Under the pieces are notes generated by a model. The model saw only the letters and a program-made list of their open reading frames with translations. It searched no databases and had not been told where the DNA came from. Both the position numbers and the translations under genes were made by a program. Shown one piece after another: positions 11,616 to 21,391 of a stretch of 64,000 bases of DNA (position 1 is the stretch's first letter; each line of letters begins with the position of its first letter). Source of the DNA: Halocaridina rubra (taxonomy: Eukaryota > Arthropoda > Malacostraca > Decapoda > Atyidae); the NCBI GenBank assembly GCA_037179515.1, contig JAXCGZ010007652.1:31001-95000 (forward strand), in the 5' to 3' direction.

Positions 11616-12696
11616 TTAATGAGGCCCCATCCCCTGATCTTCTGTCATTATCTTCTTTATCTCCCCTTTGTCTGGAAGTACTCTGTAACGAAAATTTTTC
11701 TTCTCTTCTTCATTTCTTTCATAATTTAACCTTCTTGCCTCTTGCAACAAGTTTTTGATCTTTCCCATCTCTTCCTGTGTTCTGTATCGTCTAATAAACA
11801 CTTCTTTGCATTCTTGAAGGTCTTTTAGACTTTTTTTTTCTCAACAATATTTCCCTACATGTTTCCCCTCTCTCAAAGGTTACTTTTGTTGGTCTCGGCT
11901 TTCCTTCCCTCGAATATTTACCTAGTTGGTGTATGTTTACAATATCCTCAGGACCACATACTACTCCAAGCTTTCTTATCAGGTCTACAACCCTAGCTTT
12001 ATTTTCTTCAAGTCTCCCCTGCCATGTTGGCTCCTGGGATTCACTTATGCCTGAGATTACCACTGTCTTCTCCTTATCAAGTGCCTGTCTGATGAGTGGG
12101 TTTGCCCTTTCCATCACAACGTCTTTCATTTTTTCGATTACTGTCTCTTTATAGTCAACTGTTTGTATGTTTTCCAGTGCCACCACCTTTACAGCCTCTT
12201 TTACTGCCACATTTCCCTTTAGTGCATCAGCAAAGGAAGTTTTCATGGCATCATTTTCCATATTCAGCTCCTGGAACTCTTTTCTGTACTGTTCAATGTT
12301 TTCCTTAAGCTGGACATTCCAAGCAGCAATCTCGTCTCTCTCAGAAGAGAGCAGTGAACTAGCATCTAATTCCTTTAGGTTGTCATTCAGCTGTTTGTTT
12401 TTATCTTCTTGTTTAGAAATTCTAGATTCTAGTTGACTCTTTTCCCCTTCCAGCTTCTTTATTCTTTTTTCTAGTTCCTTTCTCTCCTGTCCTCGTGCTT
12501 TATTTGCTTCCTCCAAAGATCTTATTTGTTCTCTGAGTGTTTCATTTTCTTTCATTTCTCCATCCATATTCCGAATTTTATCATCAAGGCTTGTAACCAT
12601 TGCCTCTAACTTCTTGATTCTCTGTTTAAGTCCCCTGATGGCTACCCCTTCTCCCGACCCATGGGTGGGAGAGGTTTGGGACAGAGATGGCCTCAT
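11616..12696 (-). pseudogene. LINE-A ORF1: coiled-coil nucleic-acid-binding protein, frameshifted
   Basis: The ATG is at 12696. Residues about 22-150 form a heptad-rich coiled coil expected to oligomerise. From about 205 the protein has an RRM-like segment (KTVVISGISES, VVDLIRKLGV, IVNIHQLGKYS, RPTKVTFERG), as in L1-type ORF1 proteins that coat the element RNA. A run of nine A at about 11831-11839 throws the frame out after EILLRKK. With eight A it would continue into FIRRYRTQEEMGK and end at 11616, three bases before ORF2. It may be a real mutation or a homopolymer miscall. Confidence 0.85.
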
Positions 12697-12712
12697 TTTT
12701 ATGTTCTCCCTT

Positions 12713-13280
12713 TCACAGAATATAGAAAGAAGACGAGAAAGAGAGAAAAAAAAAGAGAAAAACTTTTAATTGAGCTTCACACAGAATTTTTATATCTCCA
12801 TATAAGTGCTATTTAGTGACTCAGTTTATCTCTTTTCTGGTAACACACATCTTAACTTAAAAACTTGACCATGGTAATTTAAGTATAAAAAGAAAAAGAA
12901 AAAAAAAAGTCAAACCTGAAGGAAAATTCGAATTTGTGTTTGAGGTGGCACCCACCTGTTTCTGCTATATATTTTTCCTAACTGATAAACTCACTTGCTA
13001 ACCAAGATATGTTATCACAGGATTAGACTTTACATTTAACTCAATATATATACAAAATAAAAAAAATAGTAAAAGAGAAAGCTAAAAGAAAAGCAAAAAA
13101 ATGAAGAAAATAAGACAGCTGTACTACTTGGCAACTTAACTCAGTACTGTTGACAGGTGGATATATATTTTTTTTTAATTATTCAATTATTTCGTGTATC
13201 AAACTAACTAACTAGTTAATATAAATGGGAAGGATACTGATTTTAACAATATATAGAACCACAGGATCAGGTAAACGGCT
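12713..13280. other. Spacer between two LINE-A copies, no gene
   Basis: AT-rich sequence separating a minus-strand and a plus-strand LINE-A copy, with a purine-rich stretch near 12725-12770. It could hold the LINE-A 5' untranslated region. I see no coding frame, TIR or tandem repeat. Confidence 0.5.
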
Positions 13281-15510
13281 TTGATGGAGTATATCATTGA
13301 AGATATTCTTCCTGAGAGTAGAGGCACTGAGGACATGAGGAAGAACTATCCGAAAGGAGATTACATCAAAATGAATTAACTTTTTGCAGTTATTGACTGG
13401 AGAACCTTATTTTACAACAAATCTGTACAAGAAATGTATGACATCTTTTGTGAGAAATATGGGAAGATAGTAGATTGCTGCATACCTGTCACCAAAGTAG
13501 GTGTAATTCATGCCAGAGAGAAATGGTTCGATAATGGGTGTAAAAGAGCTAAGGAGTGGAGAGACAAATGCTGGAAAAGGTATAGGAGGAGAAAAAACAT
13601 AAATGCCTGGCAAACCTACAAAAGAGCAAGAAATGACTACCTAAGTAAAAGGAGAGAGGCAGAGAGAGACTATGAGAGGGACATCACCAGGAAGGCTAAA
13701 GAAAATCCCAATCTTTTCCACAGCTTTATCAGAGGAAAACTGAAGGTAAAAGAACAGGTTTTAAGGCTAAAGAGAGCGTATGGAAGCATCACTGAGACGG
13801 ATGAAGAGATCTGCAAAGAATTGAACAAGGAGTTTCAGTCAGTATTTACAGTAGAAAATACCCCACCCCCTCAGATTGCAGTGATAGAAGCTCAAGGGCC
13901 GGTATTAGAGAACATCAACCTTACAGCCACAGAGGTATGCAAAGCGCTGATGGATTTAGATGTTCATAAAGCTACAGGTCCTGATGACATATCCCCTCAT
14001 GTGCTTAAAAAATGCGCAAGCTCAATATCAGTGGCACTAAGTATCATATTTAAAAAGTCACTGGAGTCAGGGGAGATTCCAAGATGCTGGAAACATGCAA
14101 ATGTGATACCTATCTTCAAAAAGGGAAGGAGGGATATGGCTCTGAACTATAGACCAGTTTCCTTGACCAGCATAGTTTGCAAAGTTATGGAGAAACTACT
14201 AAGGAAACATATCTCTCTTCACTTGGAATCCTTCAACTTTTTGTCAGTGAGGCAACATGGCTTCAGAGAAGGTAGTTCAACAGTAACAAACTTATTAGAA
14301 TTTTATGATGAAGTAAGCCAAATCTTACAGGAAAGAGAGGGCTGGGCAGATTGCATATTCCTAGACTTCCAGAAAGCATTTGACACTGTTCCACATGGGA
14401 GACTTATTAGGAAGCTGCAATCAATGGCTAGAATAGGTGGAAATGTTTTGGAATGGATAAAAACTTATTTAGAAGGAAGGGAACAGAGGGTTAGAGTAAG
14501 ACACTCAGTGTCTGAATGGAGAAGAGTTAGTAGTGGAGTTCCACAGGGTTCAGTTTTAGGGCCACTTTTGTTCCTTGTATATGTAAATGATCTACCAGAG
14601 TCTGTAAATTCATTCATGAATATGTTTGCAGATGATGCAAAGATTGTGAAGAAAGTAAAAAACGAGAACAAAGGTAGAGAACTTCAGGAGGATCTAAATA
14701 ATCTGCATGAGTGGTCAGAAAAGTGGCTAATGAAATTCAATACTTCAAAATGTAAGGTAATGAGAATGGGTACAAGTGCAAGAAGGCCCAAGCTTGACTA
14801 CTCGGTAGCTGGAGTACAACTTCAAGAGACAGAAAATGAGAGAGATCTAGGTGTAAACATACTGGCAGATTTGTCTCCAGAAATACATATAAATGGCATA
14901 GTAAGGGCAGCATATGCATTCTTATCAAATGTAAGGGTAGCCTTAAGGCACATGGACAAGGAAATGTTCAGAAATATTTATGTACCCTATGTGAGGCCAA
15001 AACTCGAATATGCAGCCCCCTTTTGGAATCCGCACTTGAAAAAGCACATAGCTAAGCTTGAAAAAGTTCAAAGACATGCCACGAAACTGGTGCCAGAAAT
15101 ACGCAATCTCAGTTATGATGAGATTCTGAGGGAATTAGACTTACCATCACTCGAAGCTAGAAGAGTGAGGGGGGATAAGGTGACAGTCTTTAAATTCCTT
15201 CATGGTTATGATAGAGTGGATAGGGATCGATATTTTGATATGGCTGGCTCTAGAACTAGAGATCATAGTTTGGAGCTTCGTAAGAAAGCTTCTTTGCAGG
15301 ATGTAAGGAAATACTTTTTCAGTGTAAGAGTAGTTGATAATTGGAATTGGCTAAGCGAGGAGGTAGTTAATGCTATCTCAATCCATAGTTTTAAGGACAG
15401 GTATGATAAGTATCACTAAGTATAAAATGGAACCGATCAGGAGACGGGAAGATACGAGTTTTGGGCTCTTTCCCGTAAACACAATTAGGTAATCACAATT
15501 AGGTAATCAC
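13281..15510 (+). mobile_element. LINE-A, 5'-truncated copy
   Basis: It begins inside the endonuclease end (TTGATGGAGTATATC) and runs to the LINE-A 3' end with two copies of the attaggtaatcacaa unit (15484-15510). A stop in place of the Glu of MNELFAV occurs at about 13377. No clear target duplication is seen; only CTTTG is shared at the two edges. It lies head to head with the near full-length minus copy. Confidence 0.9.
13434..15419 (+). CDS. LINE-A reverse transcriptase domain, uninterrupted frame
   Basis: A 661-residue open frame covering the linker after the endonuclease and the whole RT. RT motifs in order: KATGPDDISPHV, VIPIFKKGRRD, NYRPVSLTSIV, QHGFREGSST, FLDFQKAFDTVPHG (about residue 310), SSGVPQGSVLGPLL and FADDAKIV (about residue 398), then KWLMKFNTSKCKV and a C-terminal region ending IHSFKDRYDKYH. 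The ATG at 13434 is internal to ORF2, so this is not a natural protein start; the copy lost its endonuclease by truncation. Differences from the copy at 17035 are scattered single changes, which points to recent amplification. Confidence 0.88.
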   Translation: MYDIFCEKYGKIVDCCIPVTKVGVIHAREKWFDNGCKRAKEWRDKCWKRYRRRKNINAWQTYKRARNDYLSKRREAERDYERDITRKAKENPNLFHSFIRGKLKVKEQVLRLKRAYGSITETDEEICKELNKEFQSVFTVENTPPPQIAVIEAQGPVLENINLTATEVCKALMDLDVHKATGPDDISPHVLKKCASSISVALSIIFKKSLESGEIPRCWKHANVIPIFKKGRRDMALNYRPVSLTSIVCKVMEKLLRKHISLHLESFNFLSVRQHGFREGSSTVTNLLEFYDEVSQILQEREGWADCIFLDFQKAFDTVPHGRLIRKLQSMARIGGNVLEWIKTYLEGREQRVRVRHSVSEWRRVSSGVPQGSVLGPLLFLVYVNDLPESVNSFMNMFADDAKIVKKVKNENKGRELQEDLNNLHEWSEKWLMKFNTSKCKVMRMGTSARRPKLDYSVAGVQLQETENERDLGVNILADLSPEIHINGIVRAAYAFLSNVRVALRHMDKEMFRNIYVPYVRPKLEYAAPFWNPHLKKHIAKLEKVQRHATKLVPEIRNLSYDEILRELDLPSLEARRVRGDKVTVFKFLHGYDRVDRDRYFDMAGSRTRDHSLELRKKASLQDVRKYFFSVRVVDNWNWLSEEVVNAISIHSFKDRYDKYH

Positions 15511-15608
15511 CTTTGTTATTTTTTCTCAGTTGTGCTTTAGAATGGATCCAGTTAGGATCCGAAATATAGTATTGTTTTTTTAAGTTTTATTTCACTGATG
15601 GGCTTCCT

Positions 15609-15825
<217 letters not shown>

Positions 15826-15951
15826 TTTCCCATAGTGACATTGTAACTAGGGTCTTAGATTAAATACTCTTGCTATGGCATTTCTAATTAGAAAAGGATT
15901 TGGGGTATGACTGTTTAACATAATCTTCTTCTTTTCAGCTTTAACCCATTC

Positions 15952-16479
15952 TTATATGGTGTCGCCGTTGTGAATGAGTCGTCTCCATCTATTTCTGTTC
16001 TGTACTTCATTTTCATCAATACCCTTCCATTGCAAGTCCTCCCCTATACAATCGCACCATCTTTTTCTTAGTCTTCCTCTCCTCCTTCTACCTCGGACTT
16101 CCATCTCCGGCGTATGTCTTCCAACATGATGTTCGTCCCGTCGTAACAGATGTCCATACCATCTAAGCTTTCCCCCCTGTATTTTCTTTGATAATTCAAA
16201 TACCTTTGTCGATCCTTTTACATACTCACTCCTAATTCTATCCTTCCTTGTTATTCCAGACATCCACCTCAACATTCTCACCTCCGCTACATCCATCCCC
16301 TTCTCCTCTGTCTTCCTTATACTTGCTGTTTCTGTTCCATATAACATAGTTGGTCTTACAACGGTCCTATGAAACTTTCCCTTCAATCTCAGTGGTACCT
16401 TCTTGTCACAGAGAATACCAGATGCAGACCTCCAGTTATTCCATCCTGCCTGAATTCGATGTCTCACTTCTTGATCCAT
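15952..16479 (-). pseudogene. RTE-type LINE (LINE-C), C-terminal part of ORF
   Basis: A 175-residue minus-strand frame with the conserved tail of RTE/BovB-like ORFs: HRIQAGWNNWRSASG, VRPTMLYGTET, VRMLRWMSGITRKDRIR, KLRWYGHLLRRDE, RGRRRRGRLRKRW and NRWRRLIHNGD. Only the region after the RT palm is left, consistent with 5' truncation; the upstream catalytic motifs are absent. Confidence 0.85.
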
Positions 16480-16639
16480 GCTGTTTAATATAATAATTAT
16501 TTAAATGACCAAAACTCTTAGTAGAAATATCACTGTCATAAAAATCGAGTGTTTTCTGAGTGTTTTGAGTAGAAGTTGATAGGATATGTTGGCTTTTTTT
16601 CTTCTGCCTTTGTGGTCATTTTTTTTTTTTTTTTTGATG

Positions 16640-16745
16640 GGTTAGGATAGTAGCAGAAAAAGGGGAGGGGATTAAGGATATAAGGGAATTGGAGGGAAAG
16701 CACGAAAATTAAATAAAGTAAGAGATAAAAAAGAGAGGGGCAGAC
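16640..16745. repeat. Partial copy of the internal part of the 20.2-kb MITE
   Basis: The stretch ggggaggggattaaggat and what follows, to gggcagaccctcg, is repeated almost unchanged at about 20341-20430, inside the inverted-repeat element at 20172-20567. Here the inverted-repeat ends are missing, so it is a truncated copy. Confidence 0.8.
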
Positions 16746-17027
16746 CCTCGTGCTAAGTTTTGATCTGGAATTTAGATACTTTTTGGTTATGTTGTCGGAT
16801 GGTGGTCAAATCTTCCTAAAGTTTCCTAAGGTATGTAAACGGGTTGCCAGATGGCAGACACCTCACGGCCAAATTCTGTGCATTTTAAAGCCAAATCTGG
16901 CCAAACATGTTTTTGTCTATGGCCAGATTACTTTTAATGGAAATAAGTACGGTAATTTTAAATTAGCCCGACACGAAAATTAAAAGAATTTTAACCCTGC
17001 ACCTAATGCATAGTCATCTGAACATGT

Positions 17028-19096
17028 ACAAGAAATGTATGACATCTTTTGTGAGAAATATGGGAAGATAGTAGATTGCTGCATACCTGTCACCAAAGTA
17101 GGTGTAATTCATGCCAGAGAGAAATGGTTCGATAATGGGTGTAAAAGAGCTAAGGAGTGGAGAGACAAATGCTGGAAAAGGTATAGGAGGAGAAAAAACA
17201 TAAATGCCTGGCAAACCTACAAAAGAGCAAGAAATGACTACCTAAGTAAAAGGAGAGAGGCAGAGAGAGACTATGAGAGGGACATCACCAGGAAGGCTAA
17301 AGAAAATCCCAATCTTTTCCACAGCTTTATCAGAGGAAAACTGAAGGTAAAAGAACAGGTTTTAAGGCTAAAGAGAGCGGATGGAAGCATCACTGAGACG
17401 GATGAAGAGATCTGCAAAGAATTGAACAAGGAGTTTCAGTCAGTATTTACAGTAGAAAATACCCCACCCCCTCAGATTGCAGTGATAGATGCTCAAGGGC
17501 CGGTATTAGAGAACATCAACCTTACAGCCACAGAGGTATGCAAAGCGCTGATGGATTTAGATGTTCATAAAGCTACAGGTCCTGATGACATATCCCCTCA
17601 TGTGCTTAAAAAATGCGCAAGCTCAATATTAGTGGCACTAAGTATCATATTTAAAAAGTCACTGGAGTCAGGGGAGATTCCAAGATGCTGGAAACAAGCA
17701 AATGTGATACCTATCTTCAAAAAGGGAAGGAGGGATACGGCTCTGAACTATAGACCAGTTTCCTTGACCAGCATAGTTTGCAAAGTTATGGAGAAACTAC
17801 CAAGGAAACATATCTCTCTTCACTTGGAATCCTTCAACTTTTTGTCAGTGAGGCAACATGGCTTCAGAGAAGGTAGATCAACAGTAACAAACTTATTAGA
17901 ATTCTATGATGAGGTAAGCCGAATCTTACAGGAAAGAGAGGGCTGGGCAGATTGCATATTCCTAGACTTCCAGAAAGCGTTTGACACTGTTCCACATGGG
18001 AGACTTATTAGGAAGCTGCACTCAATGGCTAGAATAGGTGGAAATGTTTTGGAATGGATAAAAACTTACTTAGAAGGAAGGGAACAGAGGGTTAGAGTAA
18101 GACACTCAGTGTCTGAATGGAGAAGAGTTAGTAGTGGAGTTCCACAGGGTTCAGTTTTAGGGCCACTTTTGTTCCTTGTATATGTAAATGATCTACCAGA
18201 GTCTGTAAATTCATTCATGAATATGTTTGCAGATGATGCAAAGATTGTGAAGAAAGTAAAAAACGAGAACAATGGTAGAGAACTTCAGGAGGATCTAAAT
18301 AATCTGCATGAGTGGTCAGAAAAGTGGCTAATGAAATTCAATACTTCAAAATGTAAGGTAATGAGAATGGGTACAAGTGCAAGAAGGCCCAAGCTTGACT
18401 ACTCGGTGGCTAGAGTACAACTTCAAGAGACAGAAAATGAGAGATATCTAGGAGTAAACATACTGGCAGATTTGTCTCCAGAAATTCATATAAATGGCAT
18501 AGTAAGGGCAGCATATGCATTCTTATCAAATGTAAGGGTAGCCTTAAGGCACATGGACAAGGAAATGTTCAGAAATATTTATGTAACCTATGTGAGGCCA
18601 AAACTCGAATATGCAGCCCCCTTTTGGAATCTGCACTTGAAAAAGCACATAGCTAAGCTTGAAAAAGTTCAAAGGCATGCCACGAAACTGGTGCCAGAAA
18701 TACGCAATCTCAGTTATGATGAGATTCTGAGGGAATTAGACTTACCATCACTCGAAGCTAGAAGAGTGAGGGGGGATAAGGTGACAGTCTTTAAATTCCT
18801 TCATGGTTATGATAGAGTGGATAGGGATCGATATTTTGATATGGCTGGCTCTAGAACTAGAGGTCATAGTTTGAAGCTTCGTAAGAAAACTTCTTTGCAG
18901 GATGTAAGGAAATACTTTTTCAGTGTAAGAGTAGTTGATAATTGGAATTGGCTAAGCGAGGAGGTAGTTAATGCTATCTCAATCCATAGTTTTAAGGACA
19001 GGTATGATAAGTATCACTAAGTCTAAAATGGAACCGATCAGGAGACGGGAAGATACGAGTTTGGGCTCTTTCCCGTAAACACAATTAGGTAATCAC
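17028..19096 (+). mobile_element. LINE-A, 5'-truncated copy nested in hAT
   Basis: Starts at the sequence for VQEMYDIF and ends with a single attaggtaatcac unit. It lies wholly inside the hAT element above, so it inserted after it. No convincing target duplication is visible at its ends. Confidence 0.9.
17035..19020 (+). CDS. LINE-A reverse transcriptase domain, uninterrupted frame
   Basis: 661 residues, same layout as the frame at 13434: RT motifs KATGPDDISPHV, QHGFREGRST, FLDFQKAFDTVPHG, SSGVPQGSVLGPLL and FADDAKIV all intact. Scattered substitutions set it apart, for example KLPRKH for KLLRKH and SVARVQ for SVAGVQ. The endonuclease domain and ORF1 are missing because of 5' truncation, so it cannot act as a complete element. 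The start is an internal methionine. Confidence 0.88.
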   Translation: MYDIFCEKYGKIVDCCIPVTKVGVIHAREKWFDNGCKRAKEWRDKCWKRYRRRKNINAWQTYKRARNDYLSKRREAERDYERDITRKAKENPNLFHSFIRGKLKVKEQVLRLKRADGSITETDEEICKELNKEFQSVFTVENTPPPQIAVIDAQGPVLENINLTATEVCKALMDLDVHKATGPDDISPHVLKKCASSILVALSIIFKKSLESGEIPRCWKQANVIPIFKKGRRDTALNYRPVSLTSIVCKVMEKLPRKHISLHLESFNFLSVRQHGFREGRSTVTNLLEFYDEVSRILQEREGWADCIFLDFQKAFDTVPHGRLIRKLHSMARIGGNVLEWIKTYLEGREQRVRVRHSVSEWRRVSSGVPQGSVLGPLLFLVYVNDLPESVNSFMNMFADDAKIVKKVKNENNGRELQEDLNNLHEWSEKWLMKFNTSKCKVMRMGTSARRPKLDYSVARVQLQETENERYLGVNILADLSPEIHINGIVRAAYAFLSNVRVALRHMDKEMFRNIYVTYVRPKLEYAAPFWNLHLKKHIAKLEKVQRHATKLVPEIRNLSYDEILRELDLPSLEARRVRGDKVTVFKFLHGYDRVDRDRYFDMAGSRTRGHSLKLRKKTSLQDVRKYFFSVRVVDNWNWLSEEVVNAISIHSFKDRYDKYH

Positions 19097-19480
19097 ATAA
19101 CTGTCAATAAGCAGATAAAAGGGGAAATAAATTATGCTTAGCTTAATCTGAATATATAATGAAGCAAGTGTAGCCAAGGTATACTGTATATGTTGTCTCG
19201 GCTGCTTTAATTTACTATCCTGGCTATACATCGCTCTTCTCTAGGCTATTCCTGTTTGGGGTTGCCAAAGAGGATTGGCTATACAACAATAGTTATCACA
19301 AATTACACAGCTTACATCAATTGTACTTTTTTTTTTATCAGTATCACTTATAAATGCATATATCGTCTCATGGTTTCTTTACTATTTCATTATATACACA
19401 TCATTTACAATCTTGTTAATTTTTTTTCAGATTTGTTTATTTCCTATTAGTCCATGTTCATAAATGCAAGGATATCTGGT

Positions 19481-19726
19481 TCATTCTCGCCCTCTGGCCC
19501 TTCCTGTTTCATACATGTTTGCAGAATTAAATAGATCCAGCATGTGCTGTGTTACTTCAAAGTCTCTGCAACATTTTCCTTTAAACTGACGGTGCACACG
19601 AATGCGAATGATAGCATCCAACATTGATGAACTGAGCCGATTTCTTAGTTTGGTTTTGACACAAGTTACAGGAGAGAAAATCCTTTCCACAACAGCATTA
19701 CTTGTAGGTGTTATTAGGTAAGCCAT
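19481..19726 (-). pseudogene. hAT transposase C-terminal dimerisation remnant
   Basis: The minus-strand frame contains PTSNAVVERIFSPVTCVK, then KLRNRLSSSMLDAIIRIR. This is the hAT dimerisation signature (S-N/A-x-V/A-E-R-x-F-S followed by K-x-R-x-R-L). It is the only coding part left of the hAT element that surrounds it. The catalytic domain is not found. Confidence 0.85.
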
Positions 19727-19899
19727 GACATATTTTCCTAATTCTTCAAAATTCGGCCAAATGGTTTGGCCGTGGAAGTGAAAAATATTTACGGCCAGTC
19801 ATTTTTGTATACGGACAAATTTAAGGAATCTGACCGCAAAAACGGCCATCTGGCAACCCTGGTATGTAAGTAATAAAGAAGAAGATTTATTTACATTGG

Positions 19900-20111
19900 A
19901 TGCGTCTCGGCAGTCGCATGTTGCACACAGCTTATTCTCCAAGTACAAGTACAGTTAATGTGGCTGGAAGCACGACAGTATCGAAGATGAATACTGATAA
20001 ATTGTGTGAAAGGGTGCTGAAACTCATTGAGAAACCTGAAGAATATTTAAGGTATGCCAAGTTCCTAGAACATTTCGTGTCATCACAGCCGAGTGGTGAA
20101 AGAAAGTATGG
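19900..20111 (+). CDS. Host gene exon 1 (unrecognised protein)
   Basis: An open frame from an ATG at 19900, with a second in-frame ATG at 19987 (AAG before it, the better start context). From 19987 it reads MNTDKLCERVLKLI, EKPEEYLRYAKFLEHFV and SSQPSGERKYG, a charged helical-looking protein without transposon motifs. A splice donor GG|GTAAAT follows 20111, leaving two bases of a codon. The exon at 62167 supplies the third base and stays open. Upstream, CACACAG at 19924-19930 could be an acceptor, making this an internal exon. I do not recognise the family. A hAT element ends at 19861, so the promoter or 5' leader has been invaded or displaced. Confidence 0.6.
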
Positions 20112-20171
20112 GTAAATTTTTAGAAGGGGATTATTCTCTTACAGTAATATAACCGTATTTTTCTGATTGTT

Positions 20172-20567
20172 TTCGTTGTGAAATAAGCGAATCTGAACTC
20201 CATTTCTGGCGCAAAAAACATTCTTGGTGCGTCCTAACTAAACCTAACCTAACCTTTCCTATCCTAGTTGAATGCGGCTAACCTAACCGGGGGCTTCGCT
20301 TAACTTAACTTAGGATGGGATAGGATAGGAGGGGAAATTGGGGAGGGGATTAAGGATATAAGGGAATTGGAGGGAAAAGCACGAAAATTGAATAAAGTAA
20401 GAGATAAAAAGAGAGGGGCAGACCCTCGGGGTCTACGCCTCCCGGACCCCCCTTAGGGTTATATTTTTCTTAACCTGGGGCTACGCCTCCTGGACCCCCC
20501 TTAGGGGAACATTTAGTATTTTTTGAGCCAGAAATGGAGTTCAGATTCGTTTATTTCAAAACGTAAA
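20172..20567. mobile_element. Nonautonomous inverted-repeat element (MITE)
   Basis: Inverted ends of about 45 bases: gaaataagcgaatctgaact at 20180 onwards is mirrored at 20524-20567 with two or three mismatches. The interior has CCTAACCTAACC runs and a tandem pair of a 30-base unit around ctacgcctcc-ggaccccc. No frame and no clear target duplication, so the superfamily is open. Confidence 0.75.
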
Positions 20568-21157
20568 CTATAAAAAAATGCGGTCCTATTATTGTAAGAG
20601 AATTATCCCCTTTTCTAAAATAATACCAGTGTGTGTAACCGGAAAGTACTCAGGGTATGTTTTGTATATTCTTAGCCTTTTTCCTTTTTTTCTTTCCTCC
20701 GTAACGCAAATAAATTTGAGTAATGAGAAAGATTTGGTTATGTGTGAGTTTGTTAGTATTTCTCTATTACACCTGGCTATGATGGGTTGTAATTGCTTAT
20801 TGGTGGTTCTTTAAGATTTACGGTTGCCCTCTGGATTATTGGTATTCGGTAGCAAAGAAGTATATCATCTTCCCTCTCCTACATGAATATAATGCTAATT
20901 TTATACAGTACTGATTTATTTTAGTAAGTGGTATCTTTTTCATTGTTTTGTTTGGTATTCAAGCATGAAATCATGGATATCGCATATAAAAATATTTAAA
21001 GAATAAAAGTAATATAACTCCGCCTAAAAGTGCGTATATTTCTTACTGTATAAACTGAAAAATTATTGTAAGAAAATGGCACAGTAGGTGGGTATCACCT
21101 GTTTGTGATGTTCTCATGTCACTACACTGTTACTGCATGTGCAGTTATAAAAGTCAT
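20568..21157. other. Intron sequence, no gene
   Basis: AT-rich, without inverted repeats or coding motifs that I can recognise. An open frame at 20578-20814 has no family signature and looks like chance. Confidence 0.5.
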
Positions 21158-21383
21158 GGATAAACTGGAGAAGTCGCACCCTGGTGCCGTCGACTGGAGA
21201 GGGCGCTCCTCACGTTTGGCCAACTTGATATAACACATCATGATTAAGCAACTGGAGATAGAGCACCTTAAATTAGGTTAGGGCAGGTTAAGTTAGGCTA
21301 GGTTAGGTTAGGTCAAGTTGGCCAATCGTGAGGCGTGCCCTCTCGGGTTGACGGCGCTGAGGTGCGTCTTCTCCAGTTTATCC
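21158..21383. mobile_element. Palindromic MITE with 8-bp target duplication
   Basis: A 226-base element whose two arms pair over about 70 bases, starting GGATAAACTGGAGAAG on each side. AAAGTCAT flanks it on both sides (21150-21157 and 21384-21391). An 8-bp duplication fits the hAT group, though the ends are not the usual CAG. The centre has AGGTTAGG-type repeats. Confidence 0.85.
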
Positions 21384-21391
21384 AAAGTCAT

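Larger units (their letters stand above)
8736..12712 (-). mobile_element. LINE-A, near full-length copy
   Basis: About 4 kb, reading right to left: ORF1 (coiled coil plus RNA-binding fold), ORF2 (APE endonuclease plus reverse transcriptase), then a short 3' untranslated region. The 3' end carries repeats of the unit attaggtaatcacaa and no poly(A), as in CR1/L2-type elements. I assign it to the CR1/jockey group on the ORF2 motifs and tail; the exact clade is not certain. The 5' end is set near the point where the fragment at 2019-2521 also ends. Both ORFs carry small disabling changes. Confidence 0.88.
16839..19861 (-). mobile_element. hAT element with 8-bp target duplication, invaded by LINE-A
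   Basis: The ends are inverted repeats around GGGTTGCCAGATGGC (left 16841-16855; right as CCATCTGGCAACCCT, 19846-19860). The eight bases GTATGTAA occur directly outside both ends (16831-16838 and 19862-19869), the duplication size of hAT elements. Inside remain a minus-strand hAT dimerisation region (19481-19726) and a complete inserted LINE-A segment (17028-19096). Most of the transposase is gone. The right end is only 30 bases before the first ATG of exon 1. Confidence 0.88.

Noticed and set aside
11933..12436. Plus-strand Ser/Phe-rich frames
   Set aside because: Antisense shadows of the LINE-A ORF1 coiled coil.
8736..15510. A twin-priming product made of the minus copy 8736-12712 and the plus copy 13281-15510
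   Set aside because: Both copies have their own LINE-A 3' tails and overlap in content, so they are separate insertions.
20578..20814. 79-codon frame with hydrophobic stretches
   Set aside because: No family motif, no splice signals, and beside a MITE; chance is the simplest reading.
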